A stretch of 64,000 bases of DNA, taken from positions 8,184,625 to 8,248,624 of the forward strand of contig NZ_AP018248.1 in assembly GCF_002368295.1 (NCBI RefSeq). The letters are read 5' to 3'. Below the pieces are notes generated by a model that saw nothing but the letters and a program-made list of their open reading frames with translations, made no database searches and was not told where the DNA came from. A program made the translations under genes and the position numbers. Positions 41,826 through 50,462 of the stretch are shown here, piece by piece (the stretch's first letter is position 1; the number at the start of each line of letters is the position of its first letter). Source of the stretch: Tolypothrix tenuis PCC 7101 (GTDB taxonomy: Bacteria > Cyanobacteriota > Cyanobacteriia > Cyanobacteriales > Nostocaceae).

Positions 41826-42148
41826 AAAGATATCGAGCAATTATTATCAAATTACTACAAGAATACGCTAGTATACCTTATTCTTATGGTGATTTGGAAA
41901 GAAGATTTATCATTAGTGAAGACAACAATAATTATTTATTAATAACATTAGGCTGGCAAAATGACCAGAGAGTTCATGGCTGCCTAATTCATCTAGAAAT
42001 CATCAATGATAAAGTTTGGATTCATCGAGATGGTATAGAAGACGGTATCGCTAATGATTTAGTAACCGCTGGTATTCCTAAAGCCGATATTGTTTTAGCA
42101 TTTCATCACCCAGAAGTTAGACAATATACAGAATACGCCATTAACTAA
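41813..42148 (+). CDS. xisI: XisI family protein
   Basis: A 111-residue protein with the XisI marks: 'LERYRAIIIKLLQEYA', 'LLITLGWQNDQRVHGCLIHL', 'KVWIHRDGIEDGIANDLV' and 'GIPKADIVLAFHHPEVRQYT'. It overlaps xisH by 13 bases in a different frame, so the two are translationally coupled. The tight pairing and orphan distribution recall toxin-antitoxin-like or mobile accessory pairs. The known role (control of excision) may apply only to the pair next to xisF. Confidence 0.92.
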   Translation: MDKLERYRAIIIKLLQEYASIPYSYGDLERRFIISEDNNNYLLITLGWQNDQRVHGCLIHLEIINDKVWIHRDGIEDGIANDLVTAGIPKADIVLAFHHPEVRQYTEYAIN

Positions 42149-42159
42149 GTATTATGTAG

Positions 42160-42189
42160 GATGTGTTAAGACTGAAGCCTTAACACATC
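42160..42189. terminator. 11-bp hairpin after xisI
   Basis: GATGTGTTAAG pairs with CTTAACACATC around an 8-base loop, 12 bases after the xisI stop. There is no clear T-run, so it is either a weak terminator or one of the GTAGGATG-type repeats seen at 4522-4563. Confidence 0.5.
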
Positions 42190-42259
42190 AAATCTTTGGG
42201 TAAATGTGCGTTATACTAGGGCTACGTGCATTGCAAAAATAAAATATGAATCATATAAA

Positions 42260-42736
42260 TTATTTTTGAATCTCCATCTGAGAAATTAGAGATTCTTTTT
42301 TGCTTTTGCCGCAAGGTTCAGCACTTTGGCAATCACTGACTGACTCAATTTTATAAGTTAAACTGACTTTTTTATTTAAAAATGTTTCGGGTTTTTCGCA
42401 TACTTCAAAGGTAGCACCCAAATTATGTTCAGTTCCCTTTTCATCAACTAAGGTAACGTAGCATTTTAAATCGCCATTTACCATTTCTTTAATCGTGCCA
42501 ATTTGCGGTTGTGCTGTTTCAGATGTCTCAGCTTCATCACTTTTGGCTTGATTATTAGATTTTTTATTCGTAGCTTCTATTTTATTTTCTGTAGTTGTGG
42601 AAGTTGCTTTTACAGTTTCCGTTTTTGTGGGTGCTTTTTCTGGAGTTTCCTTGGCACTTTCACTGGCTGCATTACTGCAACTAGTAATCCAGATAGAACA
42701 AAGAACTACCGCAATTGTTGTGGCTAGCTTTTTCAT
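42260..42736 (-). CDS. Putative lipoprotein of unknown function
   Basis: A 158-residue protein. The N-terminus 'MKKLATTIAVVLCSIWITSC' is a signal peptide with a lipobox-like end before the Cys, so lipid anchoring is likely. Residues of about 22-75 form a low-complexity Lys/Glu/Thr/Ser linker. The C-terminal domain, 'IGTIKEMVNGDLKCYVTLVD' and following, carries four Cys ('LKCYV', 'FEVCEK', 'SDCQSAEPCGK') that could form disulfides in the periplasm. I do not recognise the domain. It is monocistronic. Confidence 0.7.
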   Translation of the reverse strand: MKKLATTIAVVLCSIWITSCSNAASESAKETPEKAPTKTETVKATSTTTENKIEATNKKSNNQAKSDEAETSETAQPQIGTIKEMVNGDLKCYVTLVDEKGTEHNLGATFEVCEKPETFLNKKVSLTYKIESVSDCQSAEPCGKSKKESLISQMEIQK

Positions 42737-42901
42737 GAGTGTAAATTGAAAGTAATGCAGTTAGGCTGATTTCACACCCATAAAAAATTACAGGTAAAAT
42801 TTTTAATAGTGTGAAATCTTACATCTAGATTAACTAAAGCTTTTTAGCAAAACTTCCGTGCTAACACAGCTATAGTACATAAAGATTTAATGTTTAAAAA
42901 T

Positions 42902-43963
42902 TTACACTGCTTGCTTGACTTGAGATTTTGCTAAGTCACTAGGAGCAAAGGCACCATTTTCTGTAATGATGGCTGTAATTAACTCTGCTGGGGTAACGTC
43001 AAAAGCTGGATTATAAAAGTCCACCCCTGAAGGCGTGAGGATAGTATCACCTACTTGATAAATTTCTGCAGGATTTCTTTCCTCAATCGGAATTTGGCTA
43101 CCATCAGATAATGCAAAATCAACAGTAGATAAAGGCGCAGCGACAAAGAAGGGAATATTATGTGCCTTAGCTGCGATCGCTACACTATATGTACCTATTT
43201 TATTGGCGGTATCACCGTTAGCCGCAATTCTATCGGCACCGACGACAACAGCATGAATTAAACCCTGTTTCATGCAATGGGCTGCCATATTATCAGTAAT
43301 TACCGTCACGGGAATTCCTTCTTGCACGCATTCCCAAGCTGTGAGTTTAGCACCTTGCAAGCGGGGACGGGTTTCATCAGCAAACACTCGTGCTAAACGC
43401 CCTTCTCGCCAAGCGGAACGCACCACACCCAAAGCTGTACCGTAACCAGCTGTAGCCAACGCCCCAGCATTACAGTGAGTCAAAATTGTCAACTTTTCGG
43501 GATTTTTAGGCAATACTGCTAACCCATTGTCACCAATCGCCTGGCAAGTTTGTAAATCTTCAGCATGAATAGCTTGAGCCGTTTCCAAGAGATTTTGTTT
43601 AAGTTCTGCTACGCTTCCCAAGTTTTCATAAGCAGTTTTCATCATGCGGCTAATTGCCCAAAATAAATTTACTGCTGTGGGGCGAGTAGAACGCAACAAT
43701 TGAGCAACCTGTTCTAAACGCTGCAAAAATTCCTGATGGTTGCTGGTTTCAATTTCCCTCGCACCTAGATAGATACCGTATGCAGCCGCAACCCCAATTG
43801 CTGGCGCACCGCGAACAATCATAGTTTTAATTGCCCACGCCATATCTTCGCTGCGGTGAATTTCTACAAAAGCATACTCATTAGGCAGGCGGGTTTGATC
43901 AATTAATGATACTGTGTCGTCATGCCAAATAATTGGATAAACCTGATTTTGAGAATTTGTCAC
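42902..43963 (-). CDS. mtnA: S-methyl-5-thioribose-1-phosphate isomerase
   Basis: A 353-residue member of the eIF2B-alpha-like family. Diagnostic blocks are 'VRGAPAIGVAAAYGIYLGA', 'LTHCNAGALATAGYGTALGV' with the active-site Cys, 'ADETRPRLQGAKLTAWE', 'VGADRIAANGDTANKIGTY' with the catalytic Asp, and 'PFFVAAPLSTVDF'. It isomerises methylthioribose-1-phosphate to methylthioribulose-1-phosphate in the methionine salvage pathway. metK, which makes the S-adenosylmethionine that feeds this pathway, lies about 8 kb away but is not linked. The other mtn genes are not in the window. Confidence 0.95.
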   Translation of the reverse strand: MTNSQNQVYPIIWHDDTVSLIDQTRLPNEYAFVEIHRSEDMAWAIKTMIVRGAPAIGVAAAYGIYLGAREIETSNHQEFLQRLEQVAQLLRSTRPTAVNLFWAISRMMKTAYENLGSVAELKQNLLETAQAIHAEDLQTCQAIGDNGLAVLPKNPEKLTILTHCNAGALATAGYGTALGVVRSAWREGRLARVFADETRPRLQGAKLTAWECVQEGIPVTVITDNMAAHCMKQGLIHAVVVGADRIAANGDTANKIGTYSVAIAAKAHNIPFFVAAPLSTVDFALSDGSQIPIEERNPAEIYQVGDTILTPSGVDFYNPAFDVTPAELITAIITENGAFAPSDLAKSQVKQAV

Positions 43964-44528
43964 GTTGCTTTGCTCCGAATTTAAAATTAAAAATCAAAAT
44001 TAACAATTCCCTGATGCACAAAATTTTGCTGTTAATGAAGCAACAAAATTAGGCAGCAATTTTTGGAGGGTGGACATTGGTAGATATTTCGTTGCAACCT
44101 GGATGCTAACTGTTGCTTAACCAGGTGAATGGAAAAAGGAAAGACAATACCTTTAACCCTTCCCCTTTACCCAAGCCAAATTATGAGTGCAAAATACTCA
44201 ACAAGTTGTATTGCTACTCACTCTACTATGCATATTTGAAAAATTAGCTACTCATTTTATCTCAATTCAGTCACTCAATACCCTCCTTGCTGAAGAGAAA
44301 CCACCCTCAGCAATCTAGGGAATAGCCCAATTACCCATGACCCATTCCCCATTCCATTACCAATTTTCATCTAAGTTAATTTTTCTAACACTCTGCCCCG
44401 ATCATGTATCCGGTGTAAATAAAAACTGCTGTAATAATGCTGAAATCCTAGCGCTGAATTCTCAAAATTAAGTGCAGGAAATTGGTTTGCATCTGAATTA
44501 GTAGATCAAGGACATTCGGACTCTATTT
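43964..44528. other. Spacer between mtnA and the membrane protein
   Basis: 565 bases with short ACCCATGACCCATTCCCC-like repeat traces around 44330-44360. It must contain both divergent promoters, but none is clear by eye. No RNA gene was recognised. Confidence 0.4.
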
Positions 44529-46160
44529 ATGCAGTTATTCAAAATTTTCTGGAAAAGAACTAGCAAGAGATATTATTACCCTCTACTATCTCTAGTCCTA
44601 GCTTGCATCTTAATATTTACTTCAATCAGCTTTAGCCAAGCGCAAGAAGATAGTAGTAATAGCCAGCCACCTAATACCAACTCTACACCAATAGAGAATA
44701 CATATACTCCTCAGCAAGCTAGCAATGAAATGTGGAATGCACCGCGTGTGACTACAATTAGGAGTGTTAGCCCCAAGGAATTGTATATCAGCATTCCGCA
44801 ATCACTTGTACCGGAAAATATTAATAACTACAAACAAGAAAGAGTGAATTTAGTTATTACAGGTGATAATTTTCCCAAAATAGATAATTCACCCAATAAT
44901 AAAATTGCCGTCAAAATTGGTAATCCACCGGATATTGCTACGACAAATAATATTAGAGTTGCGGATGATAGAAGGGCAATTTATGCAACTTTTAATAGCG
45001 AGCAATTAAAAAAATTAAGCAGAGGATTACGCCCTGTAATTGTAGAGGTAGAAGGAAATGCCACTAATATAGACCCTTCCCTAGGTGCAGAACAACTTCA
45101 GGTCACAGTCAAGCGTCCTGTGAGTGAGTTAACTACTTTCATTGTGTTTGCGATCGCAGCTCTGTTCACGTTCCTAATTATAGTCATCATCTATGTGCTG
45201 GCTACAGAGTCGAAAAAAACCGACTTACCGCAACCAGTCAAAGAAAGCAATACAAGAAAGTTTAATTCTTTAGAGTGGTTGATTCTTGATCGCCAAACCA
45301 ATACCTTTAGTTTGGCACGTGCTCAGTTTGTTTGGTGGCTGACTATTATTGTGTTTGGCTATTTATTTCTCTTCATCGGCCGCGGACTGATTCAAGACAT
45401 TTGGGAGTTCATTCCCCTATCAGGATTTGCCTATACCTTTTTAATTAGTTTAGTAACATTAGTCACAGCCCAAGCCACTTCCGCTGTGCGTGGTAGTAAA
45501 GGTTCCGGGCAAGTAAATCCTGCATGGTCAGATTTAGTGGTACATGGTGGTGTAGTAGCCTTAGAACGGGTACAGCAGGTAGTTTGGAACCTAATTATTG
45601 GTGTTGCTTTTATCGTGATTCTTTTAGTCACCTATACCACTGCATCTTCCTTACCAAGCATCCCCTCGGAAATTTTAGTACTGATGGGTATCAGTGCTGG
45701 TGGTTACATCGGTGGTAAAGCAGTCCGTAAACCAGGGCCTAATATTAGCCAAGTAGTTTTGTGGGGCGAACCAATTGACTGGAATACAAATCCTCAGCTT
45801 ACCGTCGCCGGAGAGCATTTTTCCCAAGCTGGCGGCGTAATTGTGCAAATGGTTTACTTAGATGATTCTTTGAATGAAAAACCAGAAACACGGATTGAAA
45901 TTAAACAAGACAATGTTTATACCCTAGAGCCAGATCCTACGAATCCTGGTGAGTTCTGTAAAAAGCTGCAAATCAATTTTAATGGCTTGAATGCCCTACC
46001 AGATTCTGAATGGTCAATATGGCTACAAGAATTTGCTAGTAATTTTACAGATAAAAAAGTCAAAATTACTTTAATTAACGCTGATGGGCAACGGGCTGTC
46101 TGGGATGGTTCCAATCCTGTACCTGAAAGAAGAGATGCTCCCGCACTCCAAGCACCATAG
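44529..46160 (+). CDS. Multi-pass membrane protein of unknown function with exported domain
   Basis: A 543-residue protein. Residues of about 17-38 form a signal or first membrane segment ('YYYPLLSLVLACILIF', then 'FSQAQ'). A hydrophilic domain (about 40-200) contains 'SVSPKELYISIPQSL' and 'LVITGDNFPKI', which resembles an IPT/TIG immunoglobulin-like fold. Further membrane segments lie at about 203-226, 268-286, 297-315, 352-370 and 380-397. The C-terminal soluble domain (about 405-535) again has a TIG-like phrase, 'PQLTVAGEHFSQAGGVIVQM'. I do not recognise the family. The two similar domains on either side of a membrane core suggest a surface or envelope scaffold (inference). Confidence 0.75.
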   Translation: MQLFKIFWKRTSKRYYYPLLSLVLACILIFTSISFSQAQEDSSNSQPPNTNSTPIENTYTPQQASNEMWNAPRVTTIRSVSPKELYISIPQSLVPENINNYKQERVNLVITGDNFPKIDNSPNNKIAVKIGNPPDIATTNNIRVADDRRAIYATFNSEQLKKLSRGLRPVIVEVEGNATNIDPSLGAEQLQVTVKRPVSELTTFIVFAIAALFTFLIIVIIYVLATESKKTDLPQPVKESNTRKFNSLEWLILDRQTNTFSLARAQFVWWLTIIVFGYLFLFIGRGLIQDIWEFIPLSGFAYTFLISLVTLVTAQATSAVRGSKGSGQVNPAWSDLVVHGGVVALERVQQVVWNLIIGVAFIVILLVTYTTASSLPSIPSEILVLMGISAGGYIGGKAVRKPGPNISQVVLWGEPIDWNTNPQLTVAGEHFSQAGGVIVQMVYLDDSLNEKPETRIEIKQDNVYTLEPDPTNPGEFCKKLQINFNGLNALPDSEWSIWLQEFASNFTDKKVKITLINADGQRAVWDGSNPVPERRDAPALQAP

Positions 46161-46401
46161 GCATTGGGTTTAGGGAAAAGGTAAAAGGGTAAGGGTTAAG
46201 GGATTTCCAGGAATTCAATTATCCAATTTCTGAGAGAAAATATTTTCTTTATCCCTCCTGCTCCCTGCTCCCTTGCCAAAAAAGCGATAGTATATTTTTT
46301 TAGTTAGGAGTCCCTAAGGGTATTTTCTTGCCCCTTTCCCCCTTCGCCTTTTCCCCCTTAACCCATCAGTAACAATAAATCCCAAATAGTATTTGATACC
46401 C

Positions 46402-47691
46402 TTACAATACGCGCAATAAGCTAGGAATGCTATCGATCGCGGACAATTCCCGTATTTCTGCCAAAGCTTGGCGAAAGTCCCCTTCTTTCACATCATGGGT
46501 AACAACCACAATCTCAGCTAGTTCTCCCTGAAACCCAGTTTGGACAACAGATTCTAAACTAACGCCGTAATTGCCAAAGCAGGTACCTAATTTACCAATC
46601 ACTCCGGATTGATCTCTAGTTAAAAACCTGGTATAAAAACGAGTTACTAATTCGGAAATTGGGGCAATTTCACAGTAGTCTTGATGCCGACAAGCTAAGA
46701 GAGGATTGGGGTTAGCTGTACTAGTTTTCAGCGTTGCTACTAAATGTAAGATATCTGATGTGACAGCACTGGCGGTTGCGCCAGCACCAGCACCCGGCCC
46801 AAACAACATGACTTGCCCAATGGGTTCGCCTTCTACAAGAATGGCATTATACACACCGTTAATGCTGGCTAAGGGGTGTGCTTTGGGCACTAAAGTCGGA
46901 TGAACTCTTACAGATAACTTTGAGCGATCGCTAGCATGAAGCTTGGCGATCGCTAATAATTTAATTACAAATCCTAATTTCTCAGCATAGGCGATATCGG
47001 TCTTACTGACTTGCCGAATCCCTTCTGCATAAACATCTTCCAGGTGAATGCGTCCACCAAAGGCTAAGGATGCCAAAATCGCAATTTTATCGCCTGCATC
47101 TAAACCATCCACATCAGCGGTAGGATCGGCTTCCGCATAACCTAATCTTTGAGCATCAACCAATACATCCTCAAAGTTGCTACCTTCTTGCTGCATCCTG
47201 GTGAGGATGTAGTTGGTAGTACCGTTAACAATACCTGTGACGGCGTGAATGCGGTTCACACTTAAAGATTGTTTGAGTGGTTGAATCACAGGGATACCAC
47301 CACCAACTGCAGCTTCTAGCAAGACATAGACTCCAGCTTCATTAGCAGTGGTAAAGATTTCATCACCAAAACGCGCGATCGCAGCTTTATTGGCGGTAAC
47401 TACGTGTTTACCATTTTTTAAAGCTTGGAGAATTAGCGATCGCGCCGGTTCCAATCCACCTATGACTTCTACAACAATATCTACCTCTGGATCGTTGACG
47501 ATAGATTCTAAATCTGTGGTCACTACTCCCTCTGGTAGTTGTACCTCACGCGGTTTATCAAGCGATCGTACTCCCACTCGGTAGATTTCTACCTCCTGCA
47601 ACAAGGGGTTACGGTCAGTTGTATCTTGTAACAACTGTACTGTACCCGTCCCAACAGTTCCTAATCCCAGTATTCCTAGCTTCACACCCAC
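46402..47691 (-). CDS. hom: Homoserine dehydrogenase
   Basis: A 429-residue monofunctional enzyme. The N-terminus has the NAD(P)-binding 'LGILGLGTVGTGTVQLL'. Catalytic-domain blocks are 'GKHVVTANKAAIARFG', 'GIVNGTTNYILTRMQQEG', 'YAEADPTADVDGLDAGDKI' and 'GPGAGAGATASAVTSDILH'. A C-terminal ACT domain ('LAEIVVVTHDVKEGDF') is the site for threonine feedback in this family. It reduces aspartate-semialdehyde to homoserine for threonine and methionine. It is separated from petH by repeat-rich DNA and is probably monocistronic. Confidence 0.96.
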   Translation of the reverse strand: MGVKLGILGLGTVGTGTVQLLQDTTDRNPLLQEVEIYRVGVRSLDKPREVQLPEGVVTTDLESIVNDPEVDIVVEVIGGLEPARSLILQALKNGKHVVTANKAAIARFGDEIFTTANEAGVYVLLEAAVGGGIPVIQPLKQSLSVNRIHAVTGIVNGTTNYILTRMQQEGSNFEDVLVDAQRLGYAEADPTADVDGLDAGDKIAILASLAFGGRIHLEDVYAEGIRQVSKTDIAYAEKLGFVIKLLAIAKLHASDRSKLSVRVHPTLVPKAHPLASINGVYNAILVEGEPIGQVMLFGPGAGAGATASAVTSDILHLVATLKTSTANPNPLLACRHQDYCEIAPISELVTRFYTRFLTRDQSGVIGKLGTCFGNYGVSLESVVQTGFQGELAEIVVVTHDVKEGDFRQALAEIRELSAIDSIPSLLRVL

Positions 47692-47699
47692 AAATTTTG

Positions 47700-47944
47700 T
47701 ACCAAATTCAGTTTTGAGTGCTGAGTACTGAGTTCTGAGTTCTGAGTAATAAATTACTACTCAAAACTAACAACTCTTTCTCAGGTATCTATATAAAACA
47801 ATTGTAGGGTGGGCACAGCCCACCCTACACACTTAGAATTCTATACTCAGAAACGCCACTTGCTTCTCCCAAGGGGAGACGCTACGCGAACAAGTCGGCA
47901 CAGCCGCCCAACGCAGTGGCTCCTCAAGACTCAGAACTCAGCAC
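47700..47944. repeat. Repeat-rich spacer between petH and hom
   Basis: It contains GAGTACTGAGTTCTGAG-type tandem heptamers (47712-47750), a palindrome GTAGGGTGGGC-ACA-GCCCACCCTAC (47803-47827) and a repeat starting CTTCTCCCAAGGGGAGACGC (47872-47930). It ends with ACTCAGAACTCAGCAC, complementary to the first block, right at the petH stop. Confidence 0.7.
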
Positions 47945-49228
47945 TTAGTAGGTTTCTACGTGCCAGCGACCAGCTTTCTTGATTTCCTTCTGATAAGTAC
48001 TCCAGGTTACGCCTTCTTTTGCAGCCGCCGCAGTTAACGCTGCATCAATACCATCTTCCATACCGCGTAAACCGCAGATGTAGGTGTGGGTTTTTTCATC
48101 TTTAATCAATTGCCACAGTTCATCTGCATGTTCTGCAACTCGGTCTTGGATGTACATTCTGCCACCTTGGGGATTCTTTTGTTCCCGGCTGATAGCATAG
48201 GTGAGACGGAAGTTATCTGGATACTTTTGCTGCATTTCTTCCAGTTCTTCCTTGTACAGGATGTTAGGAGTTGTGGGTACACCAAAGATTAACCAAGAAA
48301 ATCCCTTGAACTGGTATTCAGGATTAGCGGCTCTTTCTGCATCTTTAAACTGTCGCCACAGGTAAGCACGCATGGGCGCAATACCAGTTCCAGTTGCCAT
48401 CATGATGACTTTGGCATCGGGGTCACTGGGTAATAACATTTCCTTACCCACAGGCCCAGTAATTTTTACTTCTGCCCCTGGTTCTAAGAAACACAGGTGA
48501 GTTGAGCAAACACCGTAGACTGTTTCGCCACTTTCTGGGTGTTTATACTCTAACTGACGTACACACAGCGATACTGTTTTGTCATCGACATCATCTCCAT
48601 GACGAGTTGAGGCGATGGAATACAGTCTTAGCTTTTCTGGCTTACCGTTTTTGTCTACTCCGGGTGGGATAATCCCAATACTTTGACCTTCGATGTATTT
48701 CAAATTGCTACCAGAAAGGTCAAATTTAAGATGCTGAACAATACCAATGCCACCTTCTTTGACTAAAGGCTCGTTAGATATACACTTGCCAATAAAAGGT
48801 GAATTGGGGCGGTAAGTGTTTACAGGAACATCAGCATGAGAGTCTTTTTTAGCTTTCGCTTGAGTCATGGTGTTGCCTTTTTGATCCTTATTCTGAAGCT
48901 GTGTTTCAGCTGGTGGTTTTGCATTCGCAGGTGTGGCTTGACCATTCCCCTCACTGTTAGCAACCCCTAATGAGGCTTTACCATTTAATTGTTGTAGAGC
49001 GCTTGCGGGTTGAATGCTCACAATTTTTCCGCCTAGGCGAGTGATACGTCGCATTTCTTGATTCATGCGGTTGTAAGGCACTCTGATGAACACACTGCCA
49101 CTTGAACGAATTGGGTAGTTTGTGTTATCAGTCTCTTCGTTCTGATGCAGACCAACCACTTCGTAAACGAAGACGCGGCTACCTGATTCTGTGTTGGCAG
49201 CACCCTCAACAGCACCTTGGTTATACAT
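47945..49228 (-). CDS. petH: Ferredoxin-NADP+ reductase with CpcD-like phycobilisome-linker domain
   Basis: The start is the ATG at 49228 ('MYNQGAVEGAANTESG'), matching known Nostocales PetH; an in-frame GTG at 49240 is less likely. It has 427 residues. Residues 17-78 are the CpcD-like linker domain ('SRVFVYEVVG', 'SVFIRVPYNRMNQEMRRITR'), which tethers the enzyme to phycobilisomes. A linker of about 60 residues follows, then the FAD domain ('RLYSIAST') and the NADP domain ('MMATGTGIAPMRAYLWR', 'YICGLRGMEDGI'), ending 'WHVETY'. It passes electrons from ferredoxin to NADP+. An internal start at Met121 (48868) with its own AAGG site could give the short form used in heterotrophic or heterocyst metabolism. 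Confidence 0.96.
   Translation of the reverse strand: MYNQGAVEGAANTESGSRVFVYEVVGLHQNEETDNTNYPIRSSGSVFIRVPYNRMNQEMRRITRLGGKIVSIQPASALQQLNGKASLGVANSEGNGQATPANAKPPAETQLQNKDQKGNTMTQAKAKKDSHADVPVNTYRPNSPFIGKCISNEPLVKEGGIGIVQHLKFDLSGSNLKYIEGQSIGIIPPGVDKNGKPEKLRLYSIASTRHGDDVDDKTVSLCVRQLEYKHPESGETVYGVCSTHLCFLEPGAEVKITGPVGKEMLLPSDPDAKVIMMATGTGIAPMRAYLWRQFKDAERAANPEYQFKGFSWLIFGVPTTPNILYKEELEEMQQKYPDNFRLTYAISREQKNPQGGRMYIQDRVAEHADELWQLIKDEKTHTYICGLRGMEDGIDAALTAAAAKEGVTWSTYQKEIKKAGRWHVETY
48866..48880 (-). promoter_or_regulatory. Candidate internal translation start of short FNR (FNR-S)
   Basis: The internal ATG (48868) begins 'MTQAKAKKDSHADVPVNTY' just before the FAD domain. AAAAAGG lies 7 bases upstream. 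This is the position at which cyanobacterial petH is known to yield the small isoform lacking the linker domain. Confidence 0.6.
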
Positions 49229-49612
49229 TCCTTCTACCACTCCGATGTTTACTTAACCGTTTTTCAAAAAAAAACTTTTCCTATCACAAGCCAGCTTTAG
49301 TTTACCGGATTTTCGCTTCACTAAACTGGCGTTCTAGGAAAGACGGCATCATCAATGTAATGCCTTGCTAAGTACACTCACCAAAGACATCCAGGCAGCG
49401 CAAAAACACACCTGTTCACCTTCTAAGTTAAAGGATTAGTCTTGTGGAGAATGTTAATAATGAATCAATTTAATGTTTTCTTCCTGAACCAAAACACCCT
49501 AATAGGGAGATAGTGAGCTATTACCCAAAGGGCACGTCGCCATAGCAAACTCAGTATAAAGACAGTTTTGATAGGTAGAAGCCACCACTCATTTTGCCCT
49601 TAAAAGCCGCTA

Positions 49613-49762
49613 CTACGCTTGCCTGTTTGCGGCAGATATCTCCAGTAACACCAATCGCGGAAGCTTTGTTCCTTGTAGTTGGATTTCCCGGATTGCACCT
49701 TTTTTCTTCCATTCGACAGAAAACTTTTGTGCAACTTGCGTAGAAAATCTCTTTAGTTGCAT
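49613..49762 (-). CDS. Possible small protein, 49 residues
   Basis: A short frame starting ATG with GGTGAG 2 bases upstream. It encodes a basic peptide with ordered composition: 'MQLKRFSTQVAQKFSVEWKK', then 'GAIREIQLQGTKLPRLVLLE' and 'ISAANRQA'. A competing 72-codon frame over the same DNA (49551-49769, GTG start, Cys/Thr/Lys-rich) looks less protein-like. The alternating polar/hydrophobic 'REIQLQG...LPRLVLLEIS' suggests a small beta fold. I do not recognise it; without homologues it could be chance. Confidence 0.35.
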   Translation of the reverse strand: MQLKRFSTQVAQKFSVEWKKKGAIREIQLQGTKLPRLVLLEISAANRQA

Positions 49763-50312
49763 TGCTCACCCGATCAGGAATAATTTCCCAATTAGGTTAA
49801 GTTTATCTGTAAAATCGAATGATACACGAAGAAATGAGTTAAGCATCTATATTAAGTTTTACGTGATGCGATCCATCTGTCAACCTCTATCAATAGAGTT
49901 TCAGAGGCTCTGATTTGCATTTGATGATGTTCACAAAGCTACAACAATAATTTTTTGATGTAATTTAATTAACTCGTTCTTGAGATAGATATTAGCTATG
50001 AATATCTAGAGTCTTGCTCGCTCGCCAATAAAAATTACCACAGAGCAAAAATTTTGCGGCCGCAGAAAATTATACCTTATACACTTGAATAGTAAAGTTA
50101 AAAACTTCTAGCAGCCTTTGCTAGATAGCTTGATGGTGATGAATAGGTGGCTTTTAAAATTAGTTACTAAATCATCAACATGATTGATGAACCACTAGAT
50201 TCTTCTTGACAGTAAACTTGTATAGAATAACCCCTTCTGTTAAAATCAAATATACCACTAGGATTAAATACTTACCAGCAACGAATTCATTTTAGACAGA
50301 CGAGTAACAACT

Positions 50313-50360
50313 ATGACTGTGTTGAATACCCGTCTGACTTCGTTATGGCGCTGTGGGTAG
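50313..50360 (+). promoter_or_regulatory. Short upstream open frame in the prk leader
   Basis: ATG to TAG, 15 codons ('MTVLNTRLTSLWRCG'), ending 102 bases before the prk ATG. It begins inside a stem formed by CAGACGAGT (50297-50305) and ACCCGTCTG (50328-50336), so the start could be hidden or exposed by folding. A leader-peptide role is inference; chance cannot be excluded. Confidence 0.3.
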
Positions 50361-50462
50361 CAAGAACGCGGGATGAACCAATGGGGTAAACTCCTAGCTT
50401 CAAAATCTGCTGTGTGAAAAAATTTATTGAATTGACACATCTTTAGTATCTAGAGGAGATTT

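Larger units (their letters stand above)
49241..50462. other. petH-prk divergent spacer
   Basis: 1.2 kb holding a possible small minus-strand gene (49613-49762) and the long prk leader with a 15-codon upstream frame (50313-50360). The rest is A/T-rich without recognisable features. Confidence 0.5.

Noticed and set aside
49551..49769. 72-codon minus-strand frame before petH
   Set aside because: Its composition is odd, and a different frame on the same DNA looks more like a protein; neither is firm.
50280..50420. tRNA or other structured RNA before prk
   Set aside because: No cloverleaf or T-loop consensus was found; only one short stem is supported.
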